Counted from the stretch's first letter, positions 24,201-36,689 are shown. The stretch is DNA of 64,000 bases from Vitellaria paradoxa (GCA_019916065.1 CM034238.1:40883677-40947676); one strand, 5' to 3'. The notes: generated from the sequence alone by a model not told the origin. Made by a program: numbers and translations.

Positions 24201-24905
24201 GAGGATCGGGTGGCTGCCATCTGTGAGGACTTTAAGGATGTAGAGATTGTATATAAACCCCTCTCAGAAATGCTTGCATGTGCTGCTGAAGTTGATGTTA
24301 TTTTCACCAGCACTGCTTCTGAACAACCTTTATTCTTGAAAGAGCATGTTCAGGCTCTGCCCCCTGTAACCTTTCAACTTGGAGGTCGGAGGCTTTTCAT
24401 CGATATATCTGTTCCTAGAAATGTGGAATCGTGTGTCTCAGATCTTGAGAGTGCATGTCTTTACAACGTGGATGATCTCAAGGAAGTTGTGGAAGCCAAC
24501 AAGGAGGATCGGCTCCGGCAAGCAATGGAAGCTCAGTCAATTATAATGGAGGAAGTCAAACAATTCGAAGCTTGGAAGGATTCCCTCGAGACTGTTCCAA
24601 CAATTAAGAAGCTGAGGGCGTATGCTGAAAGAATTAGGGCTGCAGAGCTGGACAAGTGTTTGTCAAAGATGGGGGACGATATCACAAAGAAGAAAAAGGC
24701 GGCTATTTATGATCTTAGCGCAGGCATAGTGAACAAGCTGCTTCATGGTCCAATGCAGCACCTGAGATGTGATGGTGGGGACAATCGGACTTTGAGTGAG
24801 ATACTTGAGAATATGCAGGCACTTAATAGAATATTTGGGCTAGATACAGATATGTCTGTGTTGGAACAGAAGATTCGAGCCAAGATGGAGCAGACACAGA
24901 AATAA
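21285..24905 (+). CDS. HEMA1: Glutamyl-tRNA reductase, chloroplastic (frame broken by one base)
   Basis: Catalyses NADPH-dependent reduction of glutamyl-tRNA(Glu) to glutamate-1-semialdehyde, the first committed and rate-limiting step of tetrapyrrole synthesis in plastids. Exons are 21285-21570, 23321-23562 and 23774-24905, with GT-AG introns (GACA|GTGAGT, TTACCCAG; TCAAAG|GTAACG, TCTGCAG). Exon 1 codes a Ser/Arg-rich transit peptide. Exon 2 carries the catalytic motif [11 protein letters not shown] (Cys about residue 151). Exon 3 has [15 protein letters not shown], the Rossmann motif [15 protein letters not shown] and the C-terminal dimerisation region ending near [12 protein letters not shown]. 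In exon 3 the frame shifts: after GKRVRT the codon at 24011-24013 is TGA, and [13 protein letters not shown] continues one base out of phase. One extra base in ACCTGAG explains it. With the base removed the product is 552 residues, close to the family length. The ATG at 21285 is chosen because the longer open frame upstream has no ATG. HEMA1 rather than HEMA2 is an inference. Confidence 0.93.
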
Positions 24906-25065
24906 GATCCATAAGATGGTTTGTTTAACCGCAAATTTGAAGAAGGGAAGACTTTTTACTATATACTTTTCATTCAGATATAATGGTGTATTTGGAGGGG
25001 CCCTGTACCTGTAGCTTGACTTGCGGCCCTTCCACATTCTAATTGAGCTTAGAAGTTAGAATGAG

Positions 25066-25353
25066 ACTAAACTACATTTAACACTCTTGTGTTTTACCTC
25101 TTCAGGGCCCTGTATTTTAAATCATCTCATTTTGTCCCCTTGTATATTTAAGTTGTCCTACTTTGCTCATTTTCCTTAAATTTATTACCGAAAAATGCTG
25201 TGTCTATTGTGTGCAATAGACATGGCGTTTTTCATTAATTTTTTTAATGATTGAAAGCGGCAAAGTGGGACGATTTAAAGTGATGATTTAAAGTATAGAT
25301 TTTGTAGAGAGATTGATAATAAAATATGAGAGTGCTAAGTATAATTTAGGTTT
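25066..25353. mobile_element. MITE-like inverted-repeat element 3' of HEMA
   Basis: The left end ACTACATTTAACACTCTTGTG and the right end ATATGAGAGTGCTAAGTATAA are inverted copies, and TAAATCATCTCATTTTGTCC inside is mirrored by GGGACGATTTAAAG. A central hairpin TGTCTATTGTGTGCAATAGACA sits at about 25200-25221. Length about 290 bp, non-coding. It lies some 160 bp after the HEMA stop, so probably at or just beyond the 3'UTR. Confidence 0.6.
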
Positions 25354-28340
25354 GGAATAATGAGTGAATTTCCTGGGGTTAGCTTGGCATGGAGATAGGG
25401 AAGAAAGTTGAGATGGGCTTCAGCATGGCTGGGAGAGATGACAGGAATCTTTTTAGGTGTGTACATCAGAGCAATTTGGTCCTCTATTTGATGACGGGCA
25501 CCGGCTGAATTATCGTTGCTTGTAATTAACCAATTAATACAATCTTTATGATGTCAGAGTCAGACATCTGTAGGGTTTATTTTGTCTCCTGTACTTCCCT
25601 TGCTATTCCCCTCTTTTCATTTTTGAGTTTGGCAGGAGTGCCCTTTTCTTCTCCGTAGTGGAATTGAATGTAGCATAAGTCTGGAACACATTTTATTTTC
25701 ACCTTTTTTTTTTTTTTTTTTTTGGGCCAAATGACTACGGGCGTTTGGTACCCTAATATTTATCAACTTTTATAAATTTTTATCAATTTTTATTAATCAT
25801 ACTTTTATTTTGAAACTTTAGAATTTAGTAACTTGTCAATTTTTACAGATTTTTGTCAATTTTTTTTTTTTTATTTTCTGATAACTTACTAAAACTATTC
25901 GAACGGATAGGTGAGATCACGTTCGAATGTGTATGATCTGAATTTTGAGATCGAGCTAACTAAATGCCAAAAAGTATATTGACACTTATTTTTTTATTTT
26001 TATTTTTTATTTTTTAAGCACCAAATTTCCCATTTTCACATGTGTGGACTTCAATATCACCTTGCCCGTGGGGCAAGCATTGCCAAAAATGAATTTTAAC
26101 CCTTTCTTTTAGAATTATACTTGGGTTATGGTTTAAGGATATTTATTATTATGTAATTATACGAGATTGAGTATGATAAGCGATTACTAATGGGATAAGA
26201 GATATAGTTTGCCATGTGGTGAATTTAAAATTTTAAATTTTGACAATGTATCGTATGAATGATAGAAAATATATAATAGCCTTTGACTGCGTTTGATTAG
26301 GAGATAAAATAATAGAAAAATGTATAAAATAATATAGAATAATGTACTAGATCAAATATGAGGTGAGATGAGATTAGTTTACTTGATTTATTTTTTGATG
26401 TTTAATTGATTGAATATAGAATGAGATCATAGGAGGAAAAAAAAGAATCAAATAAAACTGACGCATAAACTATTAAATGAAAGAAAATATGGGTGACTGA
26501 TATATAGGATGAGCAGCAATTATTCCTTATTTCCTTATATGATGGAAGATGAGAATAATTTTTTTTTGTTAATTAGCCTAACATTAAATTATATTATATG
26601 TTTATTAAAATACTATAATCATGTCTGCCCTAATATTTTAATAAATATCTACTATTAATACATAATTAACGTAAATTAATCCTATTAATTTTATATTTAA
26701 AAAAGTAATTATTTTCATCTACTACCATATCATATAAAGAGATTAAAAATTAATTATTTTGATCATAGATGTTATCACTCATATTTTCTTCCTATTAATA
26801 ATTTTGCTACCACTCATATGTTCAACTTTAAAAAAAAATAAAAACAAAAATTGAAAAGGTAAAATACAAAAATTACCCCAACAATTTATTCTTGATATCA
26901 TTTTAATCCCACATGTTTCAATTGTAATAATCAAATTCTTACACTTTTAGTTAAGCAACAATTTGATTATTTTGTTTCAGAGTTTTCCCTCAACGTTACT
27001 TTAGTACTTCATATTTCAATTACAACAGTTAAGTCACATACTTTCGGTAAATATTTAAAATATATTTAATTAAATTATAAATTAATTTTAATAAATAATA
27101 TAATTAAATAAAGTCTCATAATCATGAAAGAATAACTCGACTCACCCAAATCTCAAGAATTTTCTAAGTGTTGAATCGCAGACTCAACCACAATGAAAGT
27201 CTAGTCTAATTTCTAACCATAGTAAAGTAACTAAATATAAGATACATGCCACTGGATGATAAAACATATGGCAGTATATAAATAAAAACATACATAAAGT
27301 ATTAAATCATTACAAGAGGGCATTACATATCATGAACATTTCATTTAGAATAATAGATTTAATGGGATTTAATTTCATTTGACGAAAATTTTCACAAATT
27401 CTTATATTTAAAATTAAAATAAAATTTTATATACTTACCAAAAAAAAAAATAAAATTTTATAATATGAATTTGATTTCATTTATAACTTCAATTTTAAGA
27501 TTTCTATGTAATTTGAATTTAATCTAAAATAACAGAATTTAATGAGAATTTTTTCTCCTATCATTTAAGTAAATGGACAATTTTATCCTCATATGTCATA
27601 TTTATCATATTTTTTATCAACATAATTAAGTTTAGTGTTTTTATTAAAATAAATCAATTCAAATTTTAAATTAAAAATGTATTTTAAATATAAAATTTTA
27701 TTTACTGAATTAAATTAAATTAAATAAAATTTATTTTTTATTTTAAAATCAAACTAATTCTAAAAAAAAAATGTTCCCAAACAGAATAGAAAAGTGCGAT
27801 CAAACTAACACTTAATACTCTGCCCGTTGCGCTTCTATTTTATTCAATCAAACGTAACTAGTGGTTAAAATATGCCACGCGACGATCCAATCAGTCAAAA
27901 CAGTTGAAATATGGCACACAAAATCACTTGATTCCATCTTATCCAATGATTAAGGGTTGTTTAATCGGTAAAAATTTGATTAAAATTACATTAAAAATAT
28001 AAAATTTTGATATAAAAGTGATATTTAATAAAATAATTAGAAAAAATTATAAAAATTTGATAAAAGTTAGCACACAATATTACTAAATTCCATTATATCC
28101 AATGTATTGAGGGGTGTTTTGTTGATAAAAATTTGATTAAAAAATATAATAAAAGTATAAAAATTTGATTAAAAGTAATATATAATAAAATTTAATTAAA
28201 AAAATATAAAAATTAATAAATTTTAATTAATTTTGACCAATAAAAAACGCTTAAATTTTTGTTTGTCAGATTTATCTTAAAATAATAGAATTTAGCAAAA
28301 AGCGGAATAATATTCCACACGTGTCTCTCGCCTGCTACCA
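25354..28340. other. AT-rich intergenic region between HEMA and RMD5
   Basis: About 3 kb without a gene. It contains poly-T runs (25707-25724, 25859-25872), several stretches beginning GCGTTTGG or GTTTGAT that look like decayed MITEs (25741-25905, 26288-26560, 27955-28260), and no open frame with a recognisable domain. Confidence 0.6.
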
Positions 28341-28496
28341 AACCCGGTGTCATTTCTTGCCCCACAATTCGCACGCGCCCCTCTCTGCTCTTCAGTCGCC
28401 GTGCTCCCCAGTTGCCCTTCTCTCCGAGATCTCTCTCCGTTCCTATTTCTCTCTCTCTCTCTCTCTCTATTGGAAGGTGAATTTCGATCTGATTTA
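28340..28496 (+). promoter_or_regulatory. Candidate 5'UTR exon of the RMD5 gene
   Basis: GC-richer, pyrimidine-rich sequence with a (CT)n tract (28449-28469) is followed by two possible splice donors (GGAAG|GTGAAT at 28476 and GATTTAG|GTAATT at 28497). The RMD5 coding exon begins 23 bases after an acceptor (GTTGCAG, ending 33084), so a 5'UTR intron of about 4.6 kb linking the two is likely. This is inference; no transcript evidence is available. Confidence 0.45.
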
Positions 28497-31400
28497 GGTA
28501 ATTATCACTGCTCTTTGTCTACGAGAATTCATCTTATTTTCTCAGCTTCATTTCTCGTATACGTCTTTTAGATTTCCTTTTTTTTTTTTGCGGTTTATTT
28601 TATTCGTATTTTGTTTTTTATTTGGCTGTGACTTGATTGTTATATAGTTGTCTTGTTATTTGGAGTGTTTTTTCGTGTACTCTGTTTGGCTGCTGAGAAA
28701 ACTGAGAATTTAGGAAAGAAAATAAACCCTCGACTGTATATGTTTCCTTGCCGCTGGATTTCTAATGTATCAGGTTCAGTTGGGAGAGACTTGATGAGAA
28801 CTTTAAAATTTAATACCTGAACAATCTTCCGTTTTGTTGGCATTCCAGAGGCTTCCAAAATACAACTGGACATGTCAATGATGAAGTTCCCTTGAGGCTT
28901 TATTTAGTTTTTTTTGGTGATATCTGTCTTTGATTGCATACTGTATGTTTGAGCCTACAAACTGTCAGGATGGTTAGCGTGCAAAGGTCGTTTGAGCACA
29001 AATTTATTTTCTAGTAGTTCGACTAATTTGGGTAACTGTTGCAATGGTTAGTGTGTGTAAAGGTTGTTTGAGCACAAATTTATTTTGTAGTAGTTTGGTG
29101 ATTCATCTAGATCAGTAATGATTTTTGTTCAATGTGGGTGTTTGCGAACTATTTTGCGGTATTGTCAGATAAGATAGGTAATCTTCCTTTCTTTACACTT
29201 TCTGTTTATTGGAACTTAGATGTCTCAAGAGGAAGTCGCAAAGGGGGGAAAATTGCTCTGCTTGTAGATAAATGAAACAACTTGGAATTTTTTTTAAATT
29301 TTTTTGGAGTGTGTTTTTTTTGGGGGGGGGGGGTGGGCTGTGATAGAGTTGTGCAAAATTGAGATGTGAGGCCGCCACAGGCCCGCAATCACTTGATGTT
29401 TGCCAATTTCATGCTTTAAAGGATAATGCAATGGTATTTTGTTGTTGCCAAATAATCTAATGCTATACTTCACTTTTTTTTTTTTTTTTTTAACTTTTTA
29501 TTTTTTATACCTGGGTGGCATCGCCTTGATGCTTTTTAATATACTCTTACTTATACATAAAAAAAGGGGAAAAAATCATATGTTGGCAAATTTACCAGTA
29601 AGAGTCATCGTAAAAAGTTAGCTATAACCATCTGGATTATACTGAAGCTGTTTTAGTTCTTCCCATATTCTAATTTGCGTAGTTATTGGATTGCTATTAG
29701 TTTATTTGTTGAATTGGACCCCTTAGATAAACCTCAAAATTTACAGGATGACATACTACCCACAGCCGTGGTGATTGTGCAATACAATCTGGGTCATCCA
29801 CGTGAGTCCCATGATGGGCCCCACACACATGAATAGCTTAGATTGCAGAGTCACAACTATTAACCTGTTGGTTATGCAGTATTTCATGAAATTATGAGAT
29901 AGTGGTCTAAGTGAATAATTGAGTGTACAAAGCTGATACAATTTGTAAATTCTGTAAGCAGTAAGATATCTACATGAGCAGAATTCTTTGGTTTATCGCT
30001 TATAATGGCAGCTACAAATTAACCACATTTTACAGTTATGAACTTGTGAATGAAAAGTGAATGAAACAGTTGTAAAGAGATTTATTGCTAGCAGGGGCAT
30101 GAAGAATGTGTCCCTACATTGGTCAATTTTGAGGTTTGCAAGCCAAGAAACTTTGTGGGGGGGCTTTGAAATCATGGCTATTTGATCTTTGAAAATTTAG
30201 TTTTACACAGCAAAACAGTGACCGGTAGGAGAGTGCTAGAGAACTTTACTCAAGACATGTACTTTTCAAATATTCTGAATTTAGTTCCTAGTTTCAAATG
30301 GTTCATTTTATTTATTGGCAATGGATCCTTAATAAGCCTCTGGGACAGCATTTGGTGAAGTTCCACTATTCTGCTGCTGCATGCTTAAAGTATCGTACTG
30401 GACAAGGTCGTGTTGTCTGGTAATTAACTAGATTCTGAATAGAAATGTGCAGTCACTTATATTTGTAAGAAACCTTCCAAAGTGGGGTATAAGTCTTTGG
30501 AGGGTATGTTGATTAGCCTATATGTTGTGCATTAGAGATGACTGGCTGGTGATTTAATATGATGGATAGATGATATTTATTCAAGTTGTCATTGTGCTTC
30601 GTCCCTTTTATGGATCATAGAGAGTTCATTGCATATGAAGCTTATTAAGAATTTTTTTTTCTTCTCAATTGACTTGCTTTGTCAAATGAAAAGTGTTGAT
30701 TAAAACTTTAATAGTTCTAATGGCTCGTCTGTAGCAAGACACCTTGTGTTATTTTCGGGATTGACCAGCATTAATAGGATACCAATCATATGTTGTTCAT
30801 CCATTGCGGGCATTTTGTCATCATATTTGGGCAGCCTTCGGTGGGTTATTTTTCTGGGATGTCTTGGGTATGTTCCACCTAATTGGGTGAGCTTCTTTCT
30901 CTACACCTCCATGCTCTATTTGGTAAGAAATGGGAAAAGTATATCTGACAATGCTGGCCTTTTTGGTCCCCCCCCCCTCTCTCTCAAAAGGAAAGGTAGG
31001 GTGCAGCTATAAACCTTGGATTTCTTTCCTGCATTATTTTGCTTGGCCCTTTTTGCTAATGACTAAAAGGTTGAAACCGTTGAAAGAACACTTCATGTTA
31101 CCACTTCCATAGATCTTGGCTTTATGTGTATGCCTGTAGCATTTGGGGCCCTTTAACTTACATTTTATGCATCACATTCACGCACAATTTCATTTCTTTT
31201 TAAATGAAGCTTTATTGCAACATAATTTTTTGACTCAAAAATCCTTGATTCCAATTACTTGGCGTTAGCTACATGGATCCATTTCCTCTGAGTAAGCCTT
31301 ATTATCAATTAAATCTAAGGCAATCATGTTGTTTCTTATTGCCCTAATTGTTTTACTTCTTGGCTATCCTCTATCTTTTAGCACTATTAAATTACTTCTT

Positions 31401-33084
31401 ATGGATACATAACTTGGTCTATGAAGCTTTAGCTCAATGTAACATATGAAAAGGAAAAATGCTGTTAAGGCCTTTCACATAGCAGACAAGTTACTGCTAT
31501 TGCCTGACACTATGCCTAGTGTGTGCAACATAATTCTGGACCAAGCTGAAAACCTGGTAACATATGTATGACTATGGCTGAAGCAGAAGCTGGCTATAAG
31601 GAACTTACATTGCTCTGAAATGGGATGCCTCTAAAGGAGTCCTTTGGAAAATTTAGGATCATAAAGAGCCCAGAAATGAAACGACCTTTTACCACGCTGT
31701 GTGCTCTCTTATGAATGAGTAGCTTTTTTCATACAAAGAAAACTTTTTTGCAATTTTCTTGGGCTGACAAGTATTTATTAGGAAGGAGTTCAAAGTTGAA
31801 TTACCCCAGGTGGGAATCTAGTCCAAGATGGAAGGGATTGTCGTCCAATCTTGCTAGTTACAGTGGCTTTTGGTTTGAGCTGAAATCAGTCTTCAAGTCT
31901 TCTTGCAACATTTTCTTTTGAGTTACAAAGACCCATGGAGGGAAGGCTACATACATTTGGTCCTCTCTTGACCCTGCAATGCAGGAGCCTTATGCACTGA
32001 GTTATTCTTTTATTTAGATGATTACAATTGTCAAGTTTCAGTCCTTTTTTTTTTTTCAGTAAATAATTGGATTAATAATGCTCAGCAAAAGTAAAAAAGT
32101 TAACAATTTTGGTTCTCTCCGTCCAGGCAACCCATCTATACAAAGTATTCAAAAACATACTTTTCAATCTACACAAAAGAAATTCAATATTTTGGTAAGA
32201 TCTTTGGTTCCTTTCACCCCATAACAACCATAGTAAATAGTAAGGAATCAATCTTCATGCTTGTCTTCTTCTTTTAGCGATATAAAACCCCCACCAATCG
32301 TCAAAAGCCTTTTTGGTTTCCTTTGAAAAAACCATTTTATTCAAAAGCGTTAAGAGTGAAATCTCATAATTCCTTTGCCCATGAACAAGATCAATTGATT
32401 CCCCATCCCTTTTGTATAAACAACACCTACTTACAATGCATCTTCTCTACACGATGAGATTGTCAATGGCAAGAATTTTTTCATGTAGAAGACACTTAAA
32501 AAAAAAAAGCCACCTTAGGAGGCGCACATACAAGTCTTTTTTAATTCATTTACAAAAGATTACTTTTATTTTAAGATTCTGTGTTTATTTCATGATTTGG
32601 TGCATGTGTCAACTCCCTATACTACAATTCCATTGTGCTTTGTTGCCTGAAAATAGGTTTTGTCTTCTATGACTGCAATTAGCTGTTGCTGGGTTACTTC
32701 TGAATTAATACCCTGTATTAGATGTGTCGAGTCCACATTTGAACATTTTATCTATTGTTTCTTAGCATTTTTTTTAACTATAATTCTTTATTAAAAAATC
32801 TATATCTATGCTGTAACATACACACGTGTATTAGGTTGATTCTTAATCCTGTCATTTCAGAATCTTTTTTGAAAATGCATTCATGAAATTAATGTATTTT
32901 GTGTCCATAGAAAATGGTTTTTGTCCTTTTAGAATAATTTTCTTTCCATCTAAAGACTCTTTAAGCATTTTGCAGTATCCACAATCTTATTAGGTCACCT
33001 TGTGAGTAGTGTGTTCGAAAAGGTGGACTGAAACAAGTGCATTAAATTTCTTCAGATAATAGTAACTCTTGGTTGCCGTTGCAG
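28497..33084 (+). other. Probable long 5'UTR intron of the RMD5 gene
   Basis: The 4.6 kb between the candidate leader exon and the acceptor at 33084 has no coding frame with recognisable similarity. It is more balanced in base composition than flanking repeats. It contains direct copies of GTGAGCACAAATTTATTTT-type sequence at about 28992 and 29058, a poly-G run at 29321-29332 and poly-T runs near 29475 and 32048. Alternatively part of it is intergenic. Confidence 0.4.
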
Positions 33085-33107
33085 GATCTTGCCATTTTTA
33101 CCTGTAA

Positions 33108-34265
33108 ATGGAGCTGAATACCGTCAAAGATGCATTTGATCGAGTTGCTAAGAAGCAAAAGTTGTCTACTTCTAAATCCCAGGAAGTAATTGACCATGTT
33201 GGCCATGAAATTGAGCAAGCATTGGCAAATATCCAGTTCATTCAAGACCCCACCTCTCCAGCTGGTCAGAAATCCATCCTTATGGAGCTTAAGACTAAGC
33301 TGAATACGATTGGCCCACACAATCAGCTAGAGGGATCCCAGAAGGAGCTAAATGCAAACCTAAGCAAGTACCAAAAAATTCTAGAAAAAATTTTCAATCC
33401 CGACATATCCAAAGCATACAGAAATGTTGACTTTGATTTCCATATAGTGAATCATATCATTGCTATCCATTTCTACCGCATAGGTCTGTTTGATGTTGCA
33501 GACAGCTTAATAAATGAGGCTGGGGAACCAGAGGCCATTTCCCTCAGATGTCGTTTTCTGGAATTGCACCGAGTGCTGGAGGCAATGAGGGCAAGAAACC
33601 TTGAGCCTGCTCTTTACTGGGTCACTACCAACAGAGAGAACCTTGAGCAGATTGGTTCAAATCTTGAGTTGAAACTTCACCGGCTCCAGTTTGTGGAGAT
33701 TTTACAGAAAAGAGGCCAAGCCGATGCACTGAATTATGCTAGGACATACCTTTCTGCTTTTGCTCCCCTTCACATGGATGAGATCCAGAAGCTCATGGGT
33801 TGCCTCTTGTGGGCAGGAAAACTTGACAGATCCCCTTATTCCGAGCTGTTGTCTCCAACTCATTGGGAGAATTTGTCTGAGGAGCTGACTCAGCTGTTCT
33901 GCAGTTTCTTGGGTCAGTCCTATGAGAGCCCACTGAGTGTGGCAGTAGCTGCTGGGGTTGAAGGATTGCCTACTCTATTAAAGCTGGCAAATGTAATGGC
34001 TGCAAAGAAGCAGGAGTGGCTGGCTATGAAACAGTTGCCAGTGCCAGTGGATTTGGGTAAGGAATTTCAATTCCATTCTATTTTTGTTTGTCCGGTTAGT
34101 AGGGAGCAGGGTAGCGAAGAGAATCCGCCCATGCTATTGCCTTGTGGGCATGTCCTCTGCAAGCAATCTATCATGAAACTGTCCAAAAGCAGCACACGCA
34201 CGTTTAAGTGCCCGTATTGTCCTCTCGAGGCTTCAGTTGGGCAATGTCGGCAGCTTTATTTCTGA
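33108..34265 (+). CDS. RMD5: RMD5 homologue, RING-type E3 subunit of the GID/CTLH complex
   Basis: Subunit of the GID/CTLH ubiquitin ligase, which in yeast degrades gluconeogenic enzymes. The plant complex is conserved but its substrates are poorly known. A single uninterrupted coding exon encodes 385 residues, near the length of the Arabidopsis homologue. It opens MELNTVKDAFDRVAKKQKLS. A LisH segment lies around residues 112-144 (VDFDFHIVNHIIAIHFYR) and a CTLH segment around 150-208. A degenerate Gid-type RING runs from about 328 to 372: CPVSREQ, then PCGHVLCKQ, then FKCPYCP. The protein ends VGQCRQLYF, a family signature. The start is the first ATG after the splice acceptor ending at 33084. 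The frame is intact and codon use looks normal. Confidence 0.94.
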   Translation: MELNTVKDAFDRVAKKQKLSTSKSQEVIDHVGHEIEQALANIQFIQDPTSPAGQKSILMELKTKLNTIGPHNQLEGSQKELNANLSKYQKILEKIFNPDISKAYRNVDFDFHIVNHIIAIHFYRIGLFDVADSLINEAGEPEAISLRCRFLELHRVLEAMRARNLEPALYWVTTNRENLEQIGSNLELKLHRLQFVEILQKRGQADALNYARTYLSAFAPLHMDEIQKLMGCLLWAGKLDRSPYSELLSPTHWENLSEELTQLFCSFLGQSYESPLSVAVAAGVEGLPTLLKLANVMAAKKQEWLAMKQLPVPVDLGKEFQFHSIFVCPVSREQGSEENPPMLLPCGHVLCKQSIMKLSKSSTRTFKCPYCPLEASVGQCRQLYF

Positions 34266-34708
34266 TATGCGTCTGTGAAGATCTCTCTCGTGGACTGAAA
34301 GCTGGTTTCTATTGTGTTAATCTGGGCGTGTACTGGTATTGTGGGTTAGTTATGTACATAGAAATTCTTTCTGAGTTTTATGTTTCGCTTAATCAACTCA
34401 TTTGAATTATGACTTATATTTGATTTGAGAAAAAAGCTATCCCATAAAGCAGTTGCAATGTCGTTTTTACTTTCTTATGGTCTTTCTGTGTTGGCCAGGG
34501 GAAATTATTAGTCAACCTGTCTTGCCACGAGGAAAACTTTGTGCGGTATGATCTTCGGTATTGCTTGTGTGTTTTCTGTAGCATGACAAAACCTAAAGAG
34601 AATGGCCTAATAGGTTATGTCAAGTGTGTTATAATGGTGTGCGCATTTTGGGATTTTGATCGGGCCATTGTAGTTGGTGTACTGGGCATATTTCATAAAA
34701 GAGGGGAC

Positions 34709-34901
34709 GCTGACATTGAAAACGATTTTGGTTACCGAACAGTACTGTTTAGGTTGTTAAATTAAAATTCAACGGTCTAAATACATTTATATCTTTTTAA
34801 TCTAAAAAAAGTGTGAATATATTTGGATTGTTAGATTTTAATCCAATGGTTTAAGCAGCACTATTCAGGACTGACATCGAAAATGATGTTAGGCTGCCCA
34901 A
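34709..34901. mobile_element. MITE-like element 3' of RMD5
   Basis: TGACATTGAAAACGATTTTG at the left and ACATCGAAAATGATGTTAG at the right are inverted copies. Between them GAACAGTACTGTTTAGGTTG and TTAAGCAGCACTATTC, and the two CCGTTGAATTTTAA/TTAAAATCCAACGG-like stretches, also pair. About 190 bp, non-coding. Confidence 0.65.
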
Positions 34902-35282
34902 ATTCATATTTCATGGCATAAAGGGGGACCTGTATAGTGAAAATTTTTCAAGCAAGTATACCTGTTGGAAATAAAAGATATGCATATGCATACATTGTTA
35001 GAAGGGAGTCTTAGGCACATCTTCTACCTTGATCTCTTAACGGATGTGATTTTTGATCATCAGTAGTGGATATTTATTAATGTTTGGTGATGATTGACGA
35101 ATGGGCTGAAGTTTGCTTTTTCACGGATCTGATGAATGGAATATTCAATCCCTTTTTTGGATTAGTTTGTATTAGTTTTCGTTGATGACATATTAATCTA
35201 TTCGAGGGCTAAGGAAGCGCATGGGAAACACTCTGAGAAATTGTACTACAAAGTTTTGACGGAGAAGAAACTGTGTGAAGCT

Positions 35283-35663
35283 TAGGTGTGAAAACGAGCT
35301 TAGTTTTTTACAAGTTCGTAACTAAAATGAGTTTGAATTAAATTCAATTTGTGACTTGTTTTAAATTAAGCTTAACTTCAGCTTAACTTCGAGTCTAAAA
35401 ATGTTTAACTCAAAAAAAAAAATATATATATTATAATATTTTTATAATTTTTAATAATATTTTATTATTATATTTTAAATCAAAATGACGTCGTTTTGTT
35501 TTAATTGAACTATTCGTGAGTCGATCTCTAATTTAATTTTTTTTTATTGAGTTGAGCTTAAATTTATATAAAAGTTCAATATAAGTTTGACCTTAATATA
35601 AATAGTTTGAGCTGAATTTGAATAATTTAAAACTTAGCTCGGCTTAGCTTGTTCTTGCCCCTG
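35283..35663. mobile_element. hAT-like MITE inserted in the gypsy remnant
   Basis: Ends TAGGTGTGAAAACGAGCTTAG and CTTAGCTTGTTCTTGCCCCTG are inverted copies of the TAGGG/CAGGG type. GTGAAGCT (35275-35282) and GTGAAGCC (35664-35671) form an 8-bp target duplication with one mismatch, as expected for hAT. It splits the KKLCEA-KPKKCEF reading of the gypsy fragment, which confirms the boundaries. 381 bp, non-coding. Confidence 0.8.
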
Positions 35664-35759
35664 GTGAAGCCGAAGAAATGTGAGTTTAAGCCATAGGGAA
35701 AAGCATGAGGAACACTAAAGAACTCTATTACAAAATTTGAAGAAATAGAAACTTTTTTG

Positions 35760-35897
35760 CTCTGTTTAGAGTTTTCAAAAAATTGAAAAAAATTCTAAAA
35801 AAATTTTAAAAGTTTGTAATTTTTTTTAATCAAATTTTGTTACGGGTCATTTTTACATTAATTTTTTTTTTTTTTTTGGTTTTAAAACTCCAAGCGC
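35760..35897. mobile_element. Small MITE in the second gypsy fragment copy
   Basis: GCTCTGTTTAGAGTTTTC at the left pairs with AAAACTCCAAGCGCCCC at the right. The gypsy similarity (AAGAAATAGAAACTTTTTTG, then GTGAGGCCGGAGAAATATGAG) resumes across it. About 135 bp, AT-rich. Confidence 0.55.
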
Positions 35898-36249
35898 CCC
35901 TATGTGAGGCCGGAGAAATATGAGTTTTGTTTTGAAACTCTGTCCTCCTTGTGCAAATAATTGATTGGAGCATGCCATCTTAAAACTGTTTATGAGATAG
36001 CTAGTTTTTTGGGTGGGTTGACTAGTTATTATTGAAGGTTTGTAGATGGATTTTTCGGCACTGCAATGCTATTGACCCTTCCTACCCAGAAATGGCACAA
36101 GAAGTTGACCCGTTTTCTTCTTGAGGTAGTACGAGAAGTCAGTAACATACAATCACATATATTTGTAAACAATTGTCGCAACACATTAATCTTATCCTAT
36201 GAATGGTAACTCAAAATTTTAAATTTACCACGCTAGTCTCCCATGGTTA

Positions 36250-36530
36250 GGATTTTATGTAGTCCGGTGTCAAAAATTGTCACACACAAAAAAAAAAAAA
36301 GTTGTGGAATTTTAAATTGCTGGGTGTTTGGTGTATTCCTCAAAAAGTTAGAAAAAGAAAAAAAAATTAGAAAAAAATTGAAAAAAAAATTAGATGCATT
36401 ATGACACTTCGTGGCCAAAACATATATTATATATATATATATATATAATAAAACACATCTTTTAATTTGACATTTATTCCAGTCATCACTAAGTTTTGCC
36501 ACATTATTAACAAAACTCTCCATAGCCATC
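36250..36530. mobile_element. AT-rich MITE-like copy of the TTGGTGTATTCC family
   Basis: GGAATTTTAAATTGCTGGGTG then TTTGGTGTATTCCTCAAAAA parallels TTTTGAATTGTTAGGTATTTG and ATGTGTTTCTTGAAAAGTG at 50613-50652, and inverted copies at 51483-51510. The right boundary is unclear and a (TA)n run lies at 36425-36447. Confidence 0.4.
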
Positions 36531-36689
36531 TTTTCAAATTATATAAATTATATTTTATTTATATTATCTATTATTATTAAGTAATATATGGATACTTTTA
36601 ACTAAATTTTTTATTTAAAAAATATTTAAAATTTAAAATTTTATTAAAATAAACATTTAAATTAAAATTTTAATTTTTAAAGTGCTCAA

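Larger units (their letters stand above)
35170..36100 (+). pseudogene. Ty3/gypsy reverse transcriptase remnant, duplicated
   Basis: Decayed fragment of an LTR-retrotransposon polyprotein. Plus-strand translation near 35180 gives VFVDDILIYSRAKEAHGKHS, which contains the RT catalytic VDD box and following helix. After the first small insertion the frame continues with a KPKKCEF-like stretch (about 35669). A second copy of the same fragment starts near 35697 (same H-GK/EEH and LYYK pattern) and leads to SFLGGLTSYY and RFVDGFFGTAMLLT around 35995-36075, the segment just after RT. Both copies are full of stops and are interrupted by small elements. The rest of the retroelement is missing. Confidence 0.75.

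Noticed and set aside
30746..31112. Two overlapping frames of 88 and 60 codons
   Set aside because: Low-complexity and no domain; they fall in the probable RMD5 leader intron.
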